Below, in pieces: positions 35,041 through 44,430 of a DNA stretch of 64,000 bases. The notes under the pieces are model-generated. The model saw nothing but the letters and a program-made list of their open reading frames with translations. It made no database searches and was not told the origin of the DNA. The stretch's first letter is position 1. Every line of letters begins with the position of its first letter. The stretch comes from Arthrobacter echini (GTDB lineage: Bacteria > Actinomycetota > Actinomycetes > Actinomycetales > Micrococcaceae). The stretch is from the NCBI RefSeq assembly GCF_008107445.1, contig NZ_VSLD01000006.1, positions 124,001 through 188,000 on the forward strand. The letters are read 5' to 3'. The position numbers and the translations under genes were made by a program.

Positions 35041-36270
35041 CTAGCCCACCGGCTTCCCGGCGAGGAGGTTCCGGGTGAAGCCCAACACGTCCTCCTGAAG
35101 CCCGGGGTGCGCTCGCGGATCGGGTTCGGTGGAGGATGCGAAAGTCTCCAGCGCCTCCAGCGCCCGTGAGATGAGCGGCTCCGGCGAGCGGAGGCGCCAG
35201 GAGGTTGCCTCCTCGACGAGGTCCGCACGCGTGAGCTCCGTGTGACGGTAGGTGCCGTTGACGGACATGGCCATCCGCCCGTCCGTGGGCTGGTGGCGCA
35301 TGGGCACGACGTCGTATGCGGGGGCGAGTTCGGAGCGGCCGTCGGGGTGGTGGAGCAGGGACAGGTTCTTCGCATGCAGATCGAGGTTGCCGAGGGCGAC
35401 GGCGAGGACGGTCGTCGTGAGGAGGCGCTCGAGGGACTCGTTGTCCCCACCGCGGCGGAATACGTCCGCGATGCGCCGCAAACTGACCTTGCCGCCGTGC
35501 TCCTGGTACTTCTCGTTACCGTGGGCCCCGAGGACCTGGTTCATGTCCTCCTGGTGAATGCGTCCCGTGGGAGCGGAGGCTGATCGATCGAAGCGCTCGA
35601 TGACGAGGGCGGGGGTGCCCGCGAAGTCGTCCAGCCACGTCCGGCTACGGGACAGCCCCAGCGCGCGGGCCGCTCGGGCGCCGTACTCCTCGTCGTAGAT
35701 GATCGTCGCGTGATCGCGTGGGGCAGGTTTGATGATGTGCGTTGACGGATATCCGTCGTGAACGCGGTGCCAAGCGTCGTCGACCCGTGCCAGGACGATC
35801 TTGTCCTGTACCCCTGCGAGGGAGGTCTTCCCCGAGAGGGGACTGTTGGCCAACGGCTGCGCCGAGGTCGACTGCAACAACTCCCTGATGCCCTCGGGCG
35901 TCAGGCGCTCGGTCCGGGGACGGCGCGGCTCGCCTGGGCGTTCGGGATCCCAGATCTGCAGGGCGCCCGCGACATCGCGTCCGAAGTGGGTGAGCAGCGT
36001 GGGGGTGTCGTACTCCTGGCTTCCCACCCGTGCTGCGAGATTCGAGAGGATGCGCCCTTCGGGGAGCAGCTCTGTGAAGAAATTTCGACGGCGTGAGGCT
36101 CGGGTGCGGTTCGCCGAGAGCTCGAGCGGAACGGATTCGGACAAAACAGTACTGCCGAGGTCGAAGTGGTCGAAGCATGAACGGTCGGCGCGGAAATCGA
36201 AGGTCCGCCAGTCCGTGCCCGTCAACCGGCCCACCAGGATCCCGTACAGCTCGACGCGTAGCTCACTCAT
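35041..36270 (-). CDS. hipA: HipA-like serine/threonine kinase toxin
   Basis: A 409-residue HipA protein. The N-terminal subdomain starts MSELRVELYGILVGRL, the activation-loop region SPLSGKTSLAGVQDKIVLA contains the regulatory serine region, the ligand strand is ALVIERFDR, and the catalytic/metal motifs are LGNLDLHAKNLSLL and APAYDVVP. HipA phosphorylates targets such as glutamyl-tRNA synthetase and causes dormancy when unbound by HipB. The ATG overlaps the hipB stop by 8 bp. All key motifs look intact, unlike the neighbouring vapC. Confidence 0.9.
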   Translation of the reverse strand: MSELRVELYGILVGRLTGTDWRTFDFRADRSCFDHFDLGSTVLSESVPLELSANRTRASRRRNFFTELLPEGRILSNLAARVGSQEYDTPTLLTHFGRDVAGALQIWDPERPGEPRRPRTERLTPEGIRELLQSTSAQPLANSPLSGKTSLAGVQDKIVLARVDDAWHRVHDGYPSTHIIKPAPRDHATIIYDEEYGARAARALGLSRSRTWLDDFAGTPALVIERFDRSASAPTGRIHQEDMNQVLGAHGNEKYQEHGGKVSLRRIADVFRRGGDNESLERLLTTTVLAVALGNLDLHAKNLSLLHHPDGRSELAPAYDVVPMRHQPTDGRMAMSVNGTYRHTELTRADLVEEATSWRLRSPEPLISRALEALETFASSTEPDPRAHPGLQEDVLGFTRNLLAGKPVG

Positions 36271-36529
36271 CGCTCGAAAGCTCCGACGGATGTGCATCCT
36301 CTTCCGGCTCGTCGACTTCTGCATAGAGGCGCACGCCGGTGGCGCGCAGCATCTCGAAGAGTCGTTCAGTGAGCAGGCCGGGCTTCCCCTGCTCCATCTC
36401 CCATACCCATTTCTGGCCGATGCCGAGCTGCTCGGCCAATTGCCGCTGGCTCATTCCGTGGAGCATGCGTCCCTGCTGGAGCATGCGGCCCAGGGCTTCG
36501 GCATTTCGGACCTGTCCTCGCAGTGTCAT
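36263..36529 (-). CDS. hipB: HipB-like helix-turn-helix antitoxin
   Basis: An 88-residue Xre/HipB regulator: ALGRMLQQGRMLHGMSQRQL with the recognition helix in LGIGQKWVWEMEQGKPG, and an acidic tail (EPEEDAHPSELSSDE). ATG 36529 has GAGGTG upstream; a longer TTG frame is possible but runs through the AT-rich operator region. It should bind HipA and repress hipBA through the GATATCGA repeats upstream. Confidence 0.88.
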   Translation of the reverse strand: MTLRGQVRNAEALGRMLQQGRMLHGMSQRQLAEQLGIGQKWVWEMEQGKPGLLTERLFEMLRATGVRLYAEVDEPEEDAHPSELSSDE

Positions 36530-36545
36530 TCTGGCCCACCTCAGT

Positions 36546-36618
36546 GATATCGATAGTGGAGTCATCCTGTTTGAAGCTGATATCGAAGTCACATTACGTA
36601 CATTCGATATCGAAGTCA
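36546..36618. promoter_or_regulatory. Three GATATCGA repeats, candidate HipB operator
   Basis: The palindromic core GATATCGA occurs at 36,546, 36,579 and 36,606. The last two copies extend to a 13-bp direct repeat, GATATCGAAGTCA, spaced 27 bp apart. The stretch is AT-rich compared with its surroundings and lies between hipB and the divergent HEPN gene, so it could control both. Confidence 0.65.
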
Positions 36619-36747
36619 AACAGAACCAGCGGCACAAGCGACGTCAATTGCTGCGATGTCGACGCTTCGGTGTGGTCTGTCACGACCTCGTACTACGCTT
36701 TCCCCAGTGACGTGACGAACGCCACCGCTGGGGAAATAGGGGACATC

Positions 36748-37341
36748 ATGGGGCTATCAAATCGGGAGTTCATCGGGCGCGCGCTCGACATCATGGCCGA
36801 CGGGCTTGAACCGGTCATTGGTCGGACGATCGAGCAGGTGGTCCCAGGCTTGGAGTGGCCGCGGATTTTGGAACACAAGGACGAACTTCAGCACCGGGAG
36901 CCCAAGCAGCTCAAGGCCACCGATCCGCAGGTCCAACTGCGGATGCTCACCGAGCGTCTCGGTGAGCTGGGCTACCCCTTCAATCTGTCGCCGGAAGGTC
37001 GCGCCTATGCAGGTGAAATGCGCCAGGTGCGCAATCTGTGGGCGCACAACGAGCCGTTCACCGACGACGACGTGCAGCGGTACCTCGATACGACCTGCAG
37101 ACTTCTCGGGGCATTGGATACCGAGGTGGACCAGGCCCGGTCGCTCCTGGCCGAATTCAGAGGGCGGGTGACGGAGCAGGACCCAGACCATCGTGCACCG
37201 GCGATGACCCAGAGCGAAGATCGAGACGCCGAGCCGAGCGCAGTCGATGATTTACCGTCGATGCCCGAGCCTGAGCGACACGACGCACCGCTCGCCCTCA
37301 CGTTCGACTCCGCCCCCGAGCTGAGCTACGCCATGGCCTAG
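36748..37341 (+). CDS. Swt1-type HEPN domain protein: N-terminal piece of a split HEPN-helicase gene
   Basis: A 197-codon frame. It contains the HEPN ribonuclease motif R-x4-H in MRQVRNLWAHNEPF (Arg95, His100) within a Swt1-like helical domain (GRTIEQVVPGLEW), then an acidic linker. The stop is TAG at 37,339-37,341, in LSYAMA-stop. The same frame continues without a break (NGQRIISRLTITNIGADIRG...) into the helicase frame, so this is the front part of a ~2,150-codon gene interrupted by one amber codon. ATG 36748 has AGGGGA upstream. HEPN domains in defence proteins cleave RNA when triggered. Confidence 0.8.
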   Translation: MGLSNREFIGRALDIMADGLEPVIGRTIEQVVPGLEWPRILEHKDELQHREPKQLKATDPQVQLRMLTERLGELGYPFNLSPEGRAYAGEMRQVRNLWAHNEPFTDDDVQRYLDTTCRLLGALDTEVDQARSLLAEFRGRVTEQDPDHRAPAMTQSEDRDAEPSAVDDLPSMPEPERHDAPLALTFDSAPELSYAMA

Positions 37342-37440
37342 AACGGTCAACGCATCATCAGCAGGCTCACCATCACCAATATCGGCGCCGACATCAGGGG
37401 AGCGGTTCTCAAGCTGAGTGTCATAGGAGACTCGGGTCTC

Positions 37441-40400
37441 GTGACACAGCCGTCGGAGCATTACCTCGACCTACCACGGCAGCAGACGATCATGATCGCC
37501 GAACCCGAGATACGTGCAGATCCTGCTGTGCTGCTGCAACTCCAGGACCGACAGCAGGGGGTGATTCGAGCCGATCTCGAGGTCGACGGTCAACACCTGG
37601 CCCATCACACTGGGTCCATCGAACTGCTAGCAGCGCATCACTGGCGCCACCACTCCGGCCTGCTCACTCTGGAATCCCTCGCCGCCTTCGTCCAGCCGAA
37701 TCACCCGGCCATCACGGCAGTCTGTTCGGAGGCCTCGGACCTTCTGGTTGCGGCGACGGGCAGCGGTTCGCTGGAGGGGTACCAGGCCGGGCCACAGCGC
37801 GCTGACCAGATCGCGGAAGCGCTCGCGCACGCTCTGCGGAATCGCAATATCCGTTATAGCGAGCCACCCGCATCATGGGGCCAGGACGCACAGCGTGTCC
37901 GCACAGCCGACGAGGTCCTCAACGGCCGCTTCGGCACCTGCCTCGATACCGTCGTCGTGCTGGCCGCAGCGATGGAGTTCGCAGGACTCCAAGCAAATCT
38001 CTGGCTCGTGCAGGGGCACATCTTCCTCGGCTACTGGAGGGACGAGGCCAACTTCAAGACGCCGGCCGTCGAGGACCCCGCGTCGTTGATCAACGCGATC
38101 GACCTCGACCGGATCCGGCTCATCGAGACCACGCTGCTGACCGATGGAAAACAGCACAGCATGCAGGAACTGCACGATCGGCCCTACTCGCGGTGGCTGA
38201 CCGGCGAACTGGACGAGGTGGAGGGGGTGGTGGATCTCTACGCGGCCAGGCACTCCGGCATCCGCCCGATTCCCGTCCGGTTCACTGACGATTCCGGAAC
38301 TGTCGCAGTCATCGAGTACACGCCACCACGCCGGGAGAAGCGCGTTGTAGTGCCTGCGCAGGAGCAGACGGATCGTCGGCGTACGCAACGGCCCGAACCG
38401 CCCAGCCGAGTCACACAGTGGAAGAACACGCTCCTCGACCTGAGCCTAAGAAACCGCCTCATCAACTTCACCGCAACAGCTCGATTCCCACTCGCCGTGC
38501 CTGACGCGCAGGTGGGCGAGTTCGAGGACATGATCAACCGCGGCAAGGACATCGTGTTGATGCCCTCCGACGACGTCTCGGCAATGCAGGCCGAGCGCGG
38601 CGTCCGCTTCGGGCGGGACCTGCCCCAGGACGAACTCGCCGATGTGCTCGCGAGCGATCAGGCGGTGTTCGCTGACGTCACCCGAGGCGCTTATCAGACC
38701 CGCATGCGCAACCTCGCGTACAAGGCGAAGACCCTGATCGAGGAAACGGGTGCCAACAACCTCTACCTGGCACTGGGTTCGCTCGTCTGGAATCTTGATG
38801 GACGCGAGCTGCGATCGCCATTGGTCCTTATGCCGGTCCGGCTCCGCCCCACCTCCAAGCAGGGCCCGTACCAGATCAGTATCGACGACGCCGGCACCTC
38901 CACCCCTAACTACTGCCTCCTCGAGAAGCTCCGGCTCGCGCTGGGTCTGGAGATCCCCGGACTCGCCGAACCAGTGGAGGACGATGCCGGCATCGACCTG
39001 CACAAGGCGTTCGAAGCGGTGCGGATAGCCGTCGCGGAGAAGGGTCTACCGTTCCGCGTCGAGCCGACGGTGGACCTGTCCATCCTCCAGTTCGCCAAGT
39101 TCAGATTGTGGAAGGATCTCGACGAGCAGTGGGGAGAACTGGGTAAGAACCCGCTGGTGCACCACCTGATCCACTCACCGACGGAATCGTTCACCGATCC
39201 GGTGCACACAGCCTCCGCCGACGATCTCGACCTCCTCGCCACCAAGGTGCCGATTCCGGCGGACTCGTCCCAATTGCTCGCCATCGCCGAGGCGGTTGCC
39301 GGGAAGACCTTCGTTCTGGAAGGCCCTCCCGGAACCGGAAAATCACAGACGATCACGAATCTGCTCACTCGTGCGATCGCCGACGGCAAGCGCGTCCTGT
39401 TCGTCGCCGAGAAGCGGGCAGCGCTCGACGTCGTGCAGAAACGCCTTGACGAGGTCGGCATGGGGGTCTTCTCGCTCGACCTGCACGACAAGGGAAGTAA
39501 GCCCGCAGCCGTGCGCCGTCAGATCCGGCAGGCCCTGGACCACACAGCGCATCCGGACCGCCAGGGTCTTGGTGCGGCGCTCGGCGAGCTCAACAATGCG
39601 CGTCGAGGTCTGGTGCGCTATGCGGCGCGGCTGCATGAGGAGAACGGTGCCGAGCTCTCGCTGTACTCAGCCCGGACGCAGGAGCTCACCATCGGCGATG
39701 AGATCCACGCCCTTCCTGTTCCCGAAGCCTTCGTGGAGGCAGTGTCCCTGGGGAAACTACAGCAGCTCCGAACCGTCTTGGCGGAACTACCCGACGCTGC
39801 AGAACCGGCCCACTTGAGCGAGGATCATCCCTGGGGTTTCCTCGACTCCCCGCTGGACGAGGATGAGGGAGCAGCAGTGCTCGACGCTGCCCGGCGGTTG
39901 CAAGCGGCAGTGGACAGGTTGCCCGTGTCCGATCCGCTCCTTGCTGTGCTCCGGGCTGCCCGAGACGCGAGTGACTTCGAAAAATTCGCGTCCCTGCTGC
40001 CTGCCCGGACGGTGGACCTCGACGTGCTCGATGAAGCGGGGACGGAACGATGGGCCACGGCCACCAAGGATCTCCAGGCCTACCTGAGTGTATTCCTCGC
40101 GGCGTCACACCCGGGCCTTGACAGGGTGGTACCCGAGGTCCTCGACCTGCCGATCGCCGACATCCATGCGGAAGCGGTTGCGGCGGCCGCGTCGAGCGTC
40201 TTCGGTCGGAAGAAACGGCTCGTCGACGTCCGCGAGAAGATCGCGCCCCACATCCGGCCCGGCGTGGAAGTCAAGCCCAGCACGCTGCCCGAGCTGACCG
40301 GTGCGCTGATGGCAGTTCAGGGCGCTGTCCGGGGACTGGCGTCAGGTGCAAACACCATCCCCGGAATCGAACTGCCGCCCTCCTGGAGTCCCTTCACAGT

Positions 40401-43200
40401 TGAGGGACAGCAATACCTCGCACGCAATGTGCAGTGGCTCGAGTGGGCATCACAATTGGTCAAGGCTCCTCCTGCCCACGCTGAGGAGGACTTCGTCCAA
40501 ACCATGCGGGCCTTCTTCCGTCGCGGGTCTGCCGTGGACCAGCCGACGGTCGACGTCGTCGGCTCACTGTCCCGTGCGGTCCGCGATCTGGTGTCAGCGG
40601 CAGGGTTGGACGAGCCCGGTCTAGGAAGGTGGCTGAGCGGCCTGCCGTTCCTCATTCGATGGGAGCAGACCGCGCAGAATCGAGGTGCCGAGGGCTCAGA
40701 GTCGCCGTCTCTCCGCCGCTGGCTCGTCTTCCTGCAAGCGTTAGAACCGTTGCGCGTAGAAGGTCTCCTTCAAGCACGGGAGGAGTTGAGGCTCGGCCGC
40801 CTGGATGCCGATGACGCCGCTCGCGCCTTCGAGCGTGGACTCGCCGAAGCATCGCAACGTGAACGGGGCGCGGCGAAGGGTTTGAGCAGCTTCGAGCCCC
40901 GTACTCACGAGCGGATGATCAACCGCTTCACAACCCGGTCGGCTCAGGTGCGGCAGGAATTGAGGACGGCGTTGCCCGATGACGTGCTAAAAGCGCGCAC
41001 CTTCGGAGCGAATTCCAGTGCAGGCCGCATGGGTCTGCTGCAACGCCAGTTAAACTACAAGACCGGCGGACTGCGCGTCCGTGCACTGCTGGAGACGCAT
41101 GGTGACCTCATCACAAGGATCATGCCTTGCGTGCTCGTCAGCCCTGACTCGGTGGCACGGTTCTTCCCCGCTACGTCGGAGCTCTTCGATCTGGTGGTCT
41201 TCGACGAGGCGTCGCAGATCCGCGTCGCGGACGCCGTGGGTGCTATGGGTCGTGGCCGGGCCGTCGTCGTCGTGGGCGACAGCAAGCAGATGCCACCGAC
41301 GTCCTTCGCGGAGACCACGACGGACCGCGATGAGGAGACCGAGCTGGTCAACGAGACAGTGGAGGACGAGGAATCGATCCTGTCCGAATGTGTGCTGGCA
41401 CGAGTCCCTCGGCAGTGGTTGTCCTGGCACTACCGAAGTCAGGACGAATCGCTCATCGCATTCAGCAACCAGCAGTACTACGACAATAAGCTGTCGTCCT
41501 TTCCCGCGCCGGTCCATGGCCCGGCGAGCGCCGGCCCCGGAGGCTTCGGCATCAACTTCGTCCGCGTGGACGGGCATTTCCACCGGTCCGGGGCCGGCAA
41601 ACTCCTCCGCACCAACCCCGTCGAGGCCGCCGCCGTAGTGGAGGAGATCAAGCGTCGCTTCCTTGATTCGCCGTCCGTGGCACCCTCTGTAGGGGTGGTC
41701 ACCTTTAACCTGCAGCAGCGGGCCCACATTGAGGCGCTTTTGCGTGACTCGGAGGACCCTCGAATCGTCGATGCGCTCGATGTTCCCGATGGGCTGTTCG
41801 TGAAGAATCTCGAGAACGTCCAGGGCGACGAGCGGGACACTATCCTGTTCTCGACGGGCTTCAGCAAAAATGACCGCGGATATCTGCCACTGAACTTCGG
41901 TCCGCTGAACCGCAGTGGTGGTGAGCGCAGGCTCAATGTCGCTGTGACTCGTGCTCGACGTCAGGTGGTCGTGTTCTCCAGCTTTGACCCGACCGACCTG
42001 CGGGCGGAGGACACCTCGTCGGTCGGCGTCAAGCACCTCCGGACTTACCTCGAGATCGCGGCGCACGGTCCCACCGCGTTGCCGTTCGACGGACGTCGAA
42101 GGCCTGCAGTCGACCGTCATCGGGAACAGATTGCCAGCGCCTTGCGTGAACATGGGTTTTTCGTCACCACGGACGTCGGGCTCTCGGACTTCAAAGTGGA
42201 TCTTAGTGTGGCGACCGCGGAGGAGCCTGACAAGCCGTTGATGGCGGTGCTTCTGGACTCTCCGGCCTGGGCTGCTCGTGCGACCGTGGGGGACCGGGAC
42301 GGCCTCCCGTCCGATGTGCTCTCCAGAATGCTGAGATGGCCGGCAGTGGAGCGAATCTGGCTTCCCGAATGGTTGCTCGATTCCGCAGCGGTAGTCGAGC
42401 GACTCCGCACCACGATGGCGTCCGCACAACACCGTGGTGAGGAGCGCCCCGAGTCGGAGCTGGAGACCGGGCCCGACGATACCTTCGGTAAGGGCCATGA
42501 AGCACCATCGATCGGTTCCTTACCCGAACGCCTCACTGATGTACCGGTGCCCGGTCCTGAGATGGAGCAGACACTCGATATCGAGGATCTCGGGCCGGTT
42601 CGGGCGCAAGAAATTGCCGCACGTCCGACGTCCGGTGCCACTACCTACCGAGCATGGACCCCGCGGGTGCTGGGAGGGGTGGAGGTGCTGGATGCGCTGT
42701 CGTCGTCAGCACAGTCCAGGGCGCTAGTTGTCGTCGCTCTCGGCCAGATCATCGATGCGGAAGGGCCGATCCATAGGGGTCGCCTCGCGAAGCTCGCGTG
42801 CGCCGAATTTTCGCTGAACAAGATGAGCAGCCAACGCGCCCAGGCGGTCCTTCGGCTGGTCGACCAGCAGAAGTACCGGATCGACGACGATGGCTTCGTG
42901 TGGCCCATCGGGCTCTACTCCGACAGGTGGCGTGGGTATCGCGAGAATGGACCGGAGATCGATCGGAAGATCGAGCACATCAGCCCAGTGGAAATCATTA
43001 ACGCCATGGTGGCTGTATGCCGCGAGGCCCACGGCGTCGAGCCGGAGGAACTCAAGCGGAGAGTGATACGGGTGTTCGGTGGCAAGCGGGTGACCGTTGG
43101 CATAGGCGAGCGGCTGGATTCGGCAGTGCGGTACGCGGAGCACTCCGGCCGGCTCCACACCGACGACGCCGGTTTCCTCCATGCGTCATCAGAATCCTGA
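37441..43200 (+). CDS. DUF4011/SF1 helicase/Vsr-like nuclease/DUF3320 defence-type protein (C-terminal piece of split gene)
   Basis: A 1,919-codon frame; the true coding frame starts at 37,342, right after the amber codon, so GTG 37441 is a possible restart. Order of parts: a strand-rich region, a transglutaminase-like block (GRFGTCLDTVVVL; QGHIFLGYW), DUF4011 (LLDLSLRNRLINF), and an SF1 helicase. The helicase has Walker A GPPGTGKS (~628-635), DEAS box (VVFDEASQI), VVGDSKQMPPTSF, QWLSWHYRSQ, VQGDERDTI and VAVTRARRQ. Next come a Vsr/MTES_1575-like endonuclease fold (FKVDLSVA; AVLLDSPAWAARATVGDRDG) and a C-terminal DUF3320. This architecture occurs in phage-defence candidates. It is convergent with a nitrilase gene. 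Confidence 0.85.
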   Translation: MTQPSEHYLDLPRQQTIMIAEPEIRADPAVLLQLQDRQQGVIRADLEVDGQHLAHHTGSIELLAAHHWRHHSGLLTLESLAAFVQPNHPAITAVCSEASDLLVAATGSGSLEGYQAGPQRADQIAEALAHALRNRNIRYSEPPASWGQDAQRVRTADEVLNGRFGTCLDTVVVLAAAMEFAGLQANLWLVQGHIFLGYWRDEANFKTPAVEDPASLINAIDLDRIRLIETTLLTDGKQHSMQELHDRPYSRWLTGELDEVEGVVDLYAARHSGIRPIPVRFTDDSGTVAVIEYTPPRREKRVVVPAQEQTDRRRTQRPEPPSRVTQWKNTLLDLSLRNRLINFTATARFPLAVPDAQVGEFEDMINRGKDIVLMPSDDVSAMQAERGVRFGRDLPQDELADVLASDQAVFADVTRGAYQTRMRNLAYKAKTLIEETGANNLYLALGSLVWNLDGRELRSPLVLMPVRLRPTSKQGPYQISIDDAGTSTPNYCLLEKLRLALGLEIPGLAEPVEDDAGIDLHKAFEAVRIAVAEKGLPFRVEPTVDLSILQFAKFRLWKDLDEQWGELGKNPLVHHLIHSPTESFTDPVHTASADDLDLLATKVPIPADSSQLLAIAEAVAGKTFVLEGPPGTGKSQTITNLLTRAIADGKRVLFVAEKRAALDVVQKRLDEVGMGVFSLDLHDKGSKPAAVRRQIRQALDHTAHPDRQGLGAALGELNNARRGLVRYAARLHEENGAELSLYSARTQELTIGDEIHALPVPEAFVEAVSLGKLQQLRTVLAELPDAAEPAHLSEDHPWGFLDSPLDEDEGAAVLDAARRLQAAVDRLPVSDPLLAVLRAARDASDFEKFASLLPARTVDLDVLDEAGTERWATATKDLQAYLSVFLAASHPGLDRVVPEVLDLPIADIHAEAVAAAASSVFGRKKRLVDVREKIAPHIRPGVEVKPSTLPELTGALMAVQGAVRGLASGANTIPGIELPPSWSPFTVEGQQYLARNVQWLEWASQLVKAPPAHAEEDFVQTMRAFFRRGSAVDQPTVDVVGSLSRAVRDLVSAAGLDEPGLGRWLSGLPFLIRWEQTAQNRGAEGSESPSLRRWLVFLQALEPLRVEGLLQAREELRLGRLDADDAARAFERGLAEASQRERGAAKGLSSFEPRTHERMINRFTTRSAQVRQELRTALPDDVLKARTFGANSSAGRMGLLQRQLNYKTGGLRVRALLETHGDLITRIMPCVLVSPDSVARFFPATSELFDLVVFDEASQIRVADAVGAMGRGRAVVVVGDSKQMPPTSFAETTTDRDEETELVNETVEDEESILSECVLARVPRQWLSWHYRSQDESLIAFSNQQYYDNKLSSFPAPVHGPASAGPGGFGINFVRVDGHFHRSGAGKLLRTNPVEAAAVVEEIKRRFLDSPSVAPSVGVVTFNLQQRAHIEALLRDSEDPRIVDALDVPDGLFVKNLENVQGDERDTILFSTGFSKNDRGYLPLNFGPLNRSGGERRLNVAVTRARRQVVVFSSFDPTDLRAEDTSSVGVKHLRTYLEIAAHGPTALPFDGRRRPAVDRHREQIASALREHGFFVTTDVGLSDFKVDLSVATAEEPDKPLMAVLLDSPAWAARATVGDRDGLPSDVLSRMLRWPAVERIWLPEWLLDSAAVVERLRTTMASAQHRGEERPESELETGPDDTFGKGHEAPSIGSLPERLTDVPVPGPEMEQTLDIEDLGPVRAQEIAARPTSGATTYRAWTPRVLGGVEVLDALSSSAQSRALVVVALGQIIDAEGPIHRGRLAKLACAEFSLNKMSSQRAQAVLRLVDQQKYRIDDDGFVWPIGLYSDRWRGYRENGPEIDRKIEHISPVEIINAMVAVCREAHGVEPEELKRRVIRVFGGKRVTVGIGERLDSAVRYAEHSGRLHTDDAGFLHASSES

Positions 43201-43277
43201 GTCAGGGCGCGACCGCAAGCGCTGGAGCTCCTCTGCGTGATGAGGTGAAGGCGCGCGCGAACTCCTCTGGCTGGAGT

Positions 43278-43296
43278 ACACGAAGCTTCGTGTTTT
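43278..43296 (+). terminator. Palindromic terminator candidate after the helicase gene
   Basis: ACACGAAGCTTCGTGT is a perfect palindrome (6-bp stem, AGCT loop) followed by TTT, 77 bp after the helicase stop and before the convergent nitrilase gene. Confidence 0.5.
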
Positions 43297-43331
43297 GATG
43301 CCGATCACAACTGGGGACCGTAGTGATCGGC

Positions 43332-44120
43332 TCAGCCGAACAGCTCCGGTCGTCGACAGGTCAGGTAGGTGTTGAGCCCGCGTGCGCGCCCCACTTCCCG
43401 CTGATCGACATCGGCGACGAGAAGCTCCTCTCCGGATCCGGCGAGGGCGAGGAAGGTCCCGTAAGGGCTGGTGATGCTGCTGAGACCCGTGAACCCGGGG
43501 GTGGTGTGGTTCGCGTAGGCGATGTACACGCCGTTCTCGAGGGCGCGCGCAGGGACGAGCAGAGTGGAGATGCGCTCCGCGTTGTAGGTGTGCTCCGGTG
43601 GGCGACCGCCCACATCGCCCGTTGCAGGGACGGCAGTCGGGATGAGGAGTGCGTCAGCACCTCGCTGCGCCGCACTCCGCGCGAATTCCGGGAACTCGAT
43701 GTCGTAGCAGATACCGAGGGCGACGCTCAGGCCCACGAGCGGCACCAGCTCCGGAAGCTCGTCACCGGGAAGGAAGACCGCCTGCTCCTCCGCCCCGAAC
43801 AGGTGCGACTTCCGGTAGCGGGCAAGCTCGGCGCCCTGGCGGTCGAACAGCGAGGCGCTGATGTGCCGCCCGTCCTCCACCGTGGAACCGACCAGGGCAA
43901 TACCGTGGCGCTTCGCGATGCCACCTAGTGCGGTCCGGAGTCCTGCACCGTCGGAGACTGCGACACGAGCCGGGGCATAGCCGGTCGCGAAGAGTTCGGG
44001 GGTCACGAGGATCTGGGCTCCCTGTGCCACAGCGCGCGCGGCGAAGTCGTCGATCCGCCGCAGGTTCTCGTCCTCCGCGCCGACCACCCCCGCAGCCTGC
44101 ATCACGGCCAGTCCGGGCAC
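43332..44120 (-). CDS. Carbon-nitrogen hydrolase (nitrilase superfamily)
   Basis: A 262-residue amidase with the complete catalytic triad: Glu42 (VTPELFATGY), Lys104 (RYRKSHLFG) and Cys138 (LGICYDIEFPE). It hydrolyses an amide, carbamoyl or nitrile group in the cytoplasm. It diverges from the small-membrane-protein/NCS1 operon, and a nucleobase- or hydantoin-type transporter next door makes an N-carbamoyl or small amide substrate plausible. The start is ATG 44120; an internal ATG at residue 7 is possible. Confidence 0.88.
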   Translation of the reverse strand: MPGLAVMQAAGVVGAEDENLRRIDDFAARAVAQGAQILVTPELFATGYAPARVAVSDGAGLRTALGGIAKRHGIALVGSTVEDGRHISASLFDRQGAELARYRKSHLFGAEEQAVFLPGDELPELVPLVGLSVALGICYDIEFPEFARSAAQRGADALLIPTAVPATGDVGGRPPEHTYNAERISTLLVPARALENGVYIAYANHTTPGFTGLSSITSPYGTFLALAGSGEELLVADVDQREVGRARGLNTYLTCRRPELFG

Positions 44121-44256
44121 CGTTTCTCCCTCCAGAACGGCAGCAGAGCCACCACGTCACGAGTGCGGGTCGGCCGGGCAGACCCATTGACAGTCCCCAT
44201 GATAGGCACAACGATGTACCCAACCGAACGACATTCGTTTATTGGAGAAGGACACG

Positions 44257-44430
44257 ATGGATTCAGCGGACGCCACGACAGCAGCGGATCTCCAGCGGAG
44301 GCTCGACGACATTTCCGCGCACGAGGACCGGGATCCTTCGAGGGCCGCGCTCTCGGGCCGGGACCTCGCCGTGTTCACTCTCGTGACCCTCGGGATCACC
44401 CTGCTCGGATTCCTGGTGCTGGCACTGTGA
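44257..44430 (+). CDS. Small single-span membrane protein coupled to the NCS1 transporter
   Basis: A 57-residue protein: an acidic/charged N-terminus (MDSADATTAADLQRRLDDIS; DRDPSRAALSGRD) followed by one strong C-terminal membrane helix (FTLVTLGITLLGFLVLAL). ATG 44257 has AAGGA upstream. Its TGA overlaps the GTG of the transporter (GTGA), so the two are translationally coupled. I recognise no family; it looks like a small accessory or stabilising subunit of the transporter. Confidence 0.7.
   Translation: MDSADATTAADLQRRLDDISAHEDRDPSRAALSGRDLAVFTLVTLGITLLGFLVLAL

Noticed and set aside
37339-37341. TAG as a pyrrolysine or programmed recoding codon
   Set aside because: No pyrrolysine genes or recoding signal were seen here. 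A single substitution or natural split is simpler, so recoding is kept only as an untested alternative.
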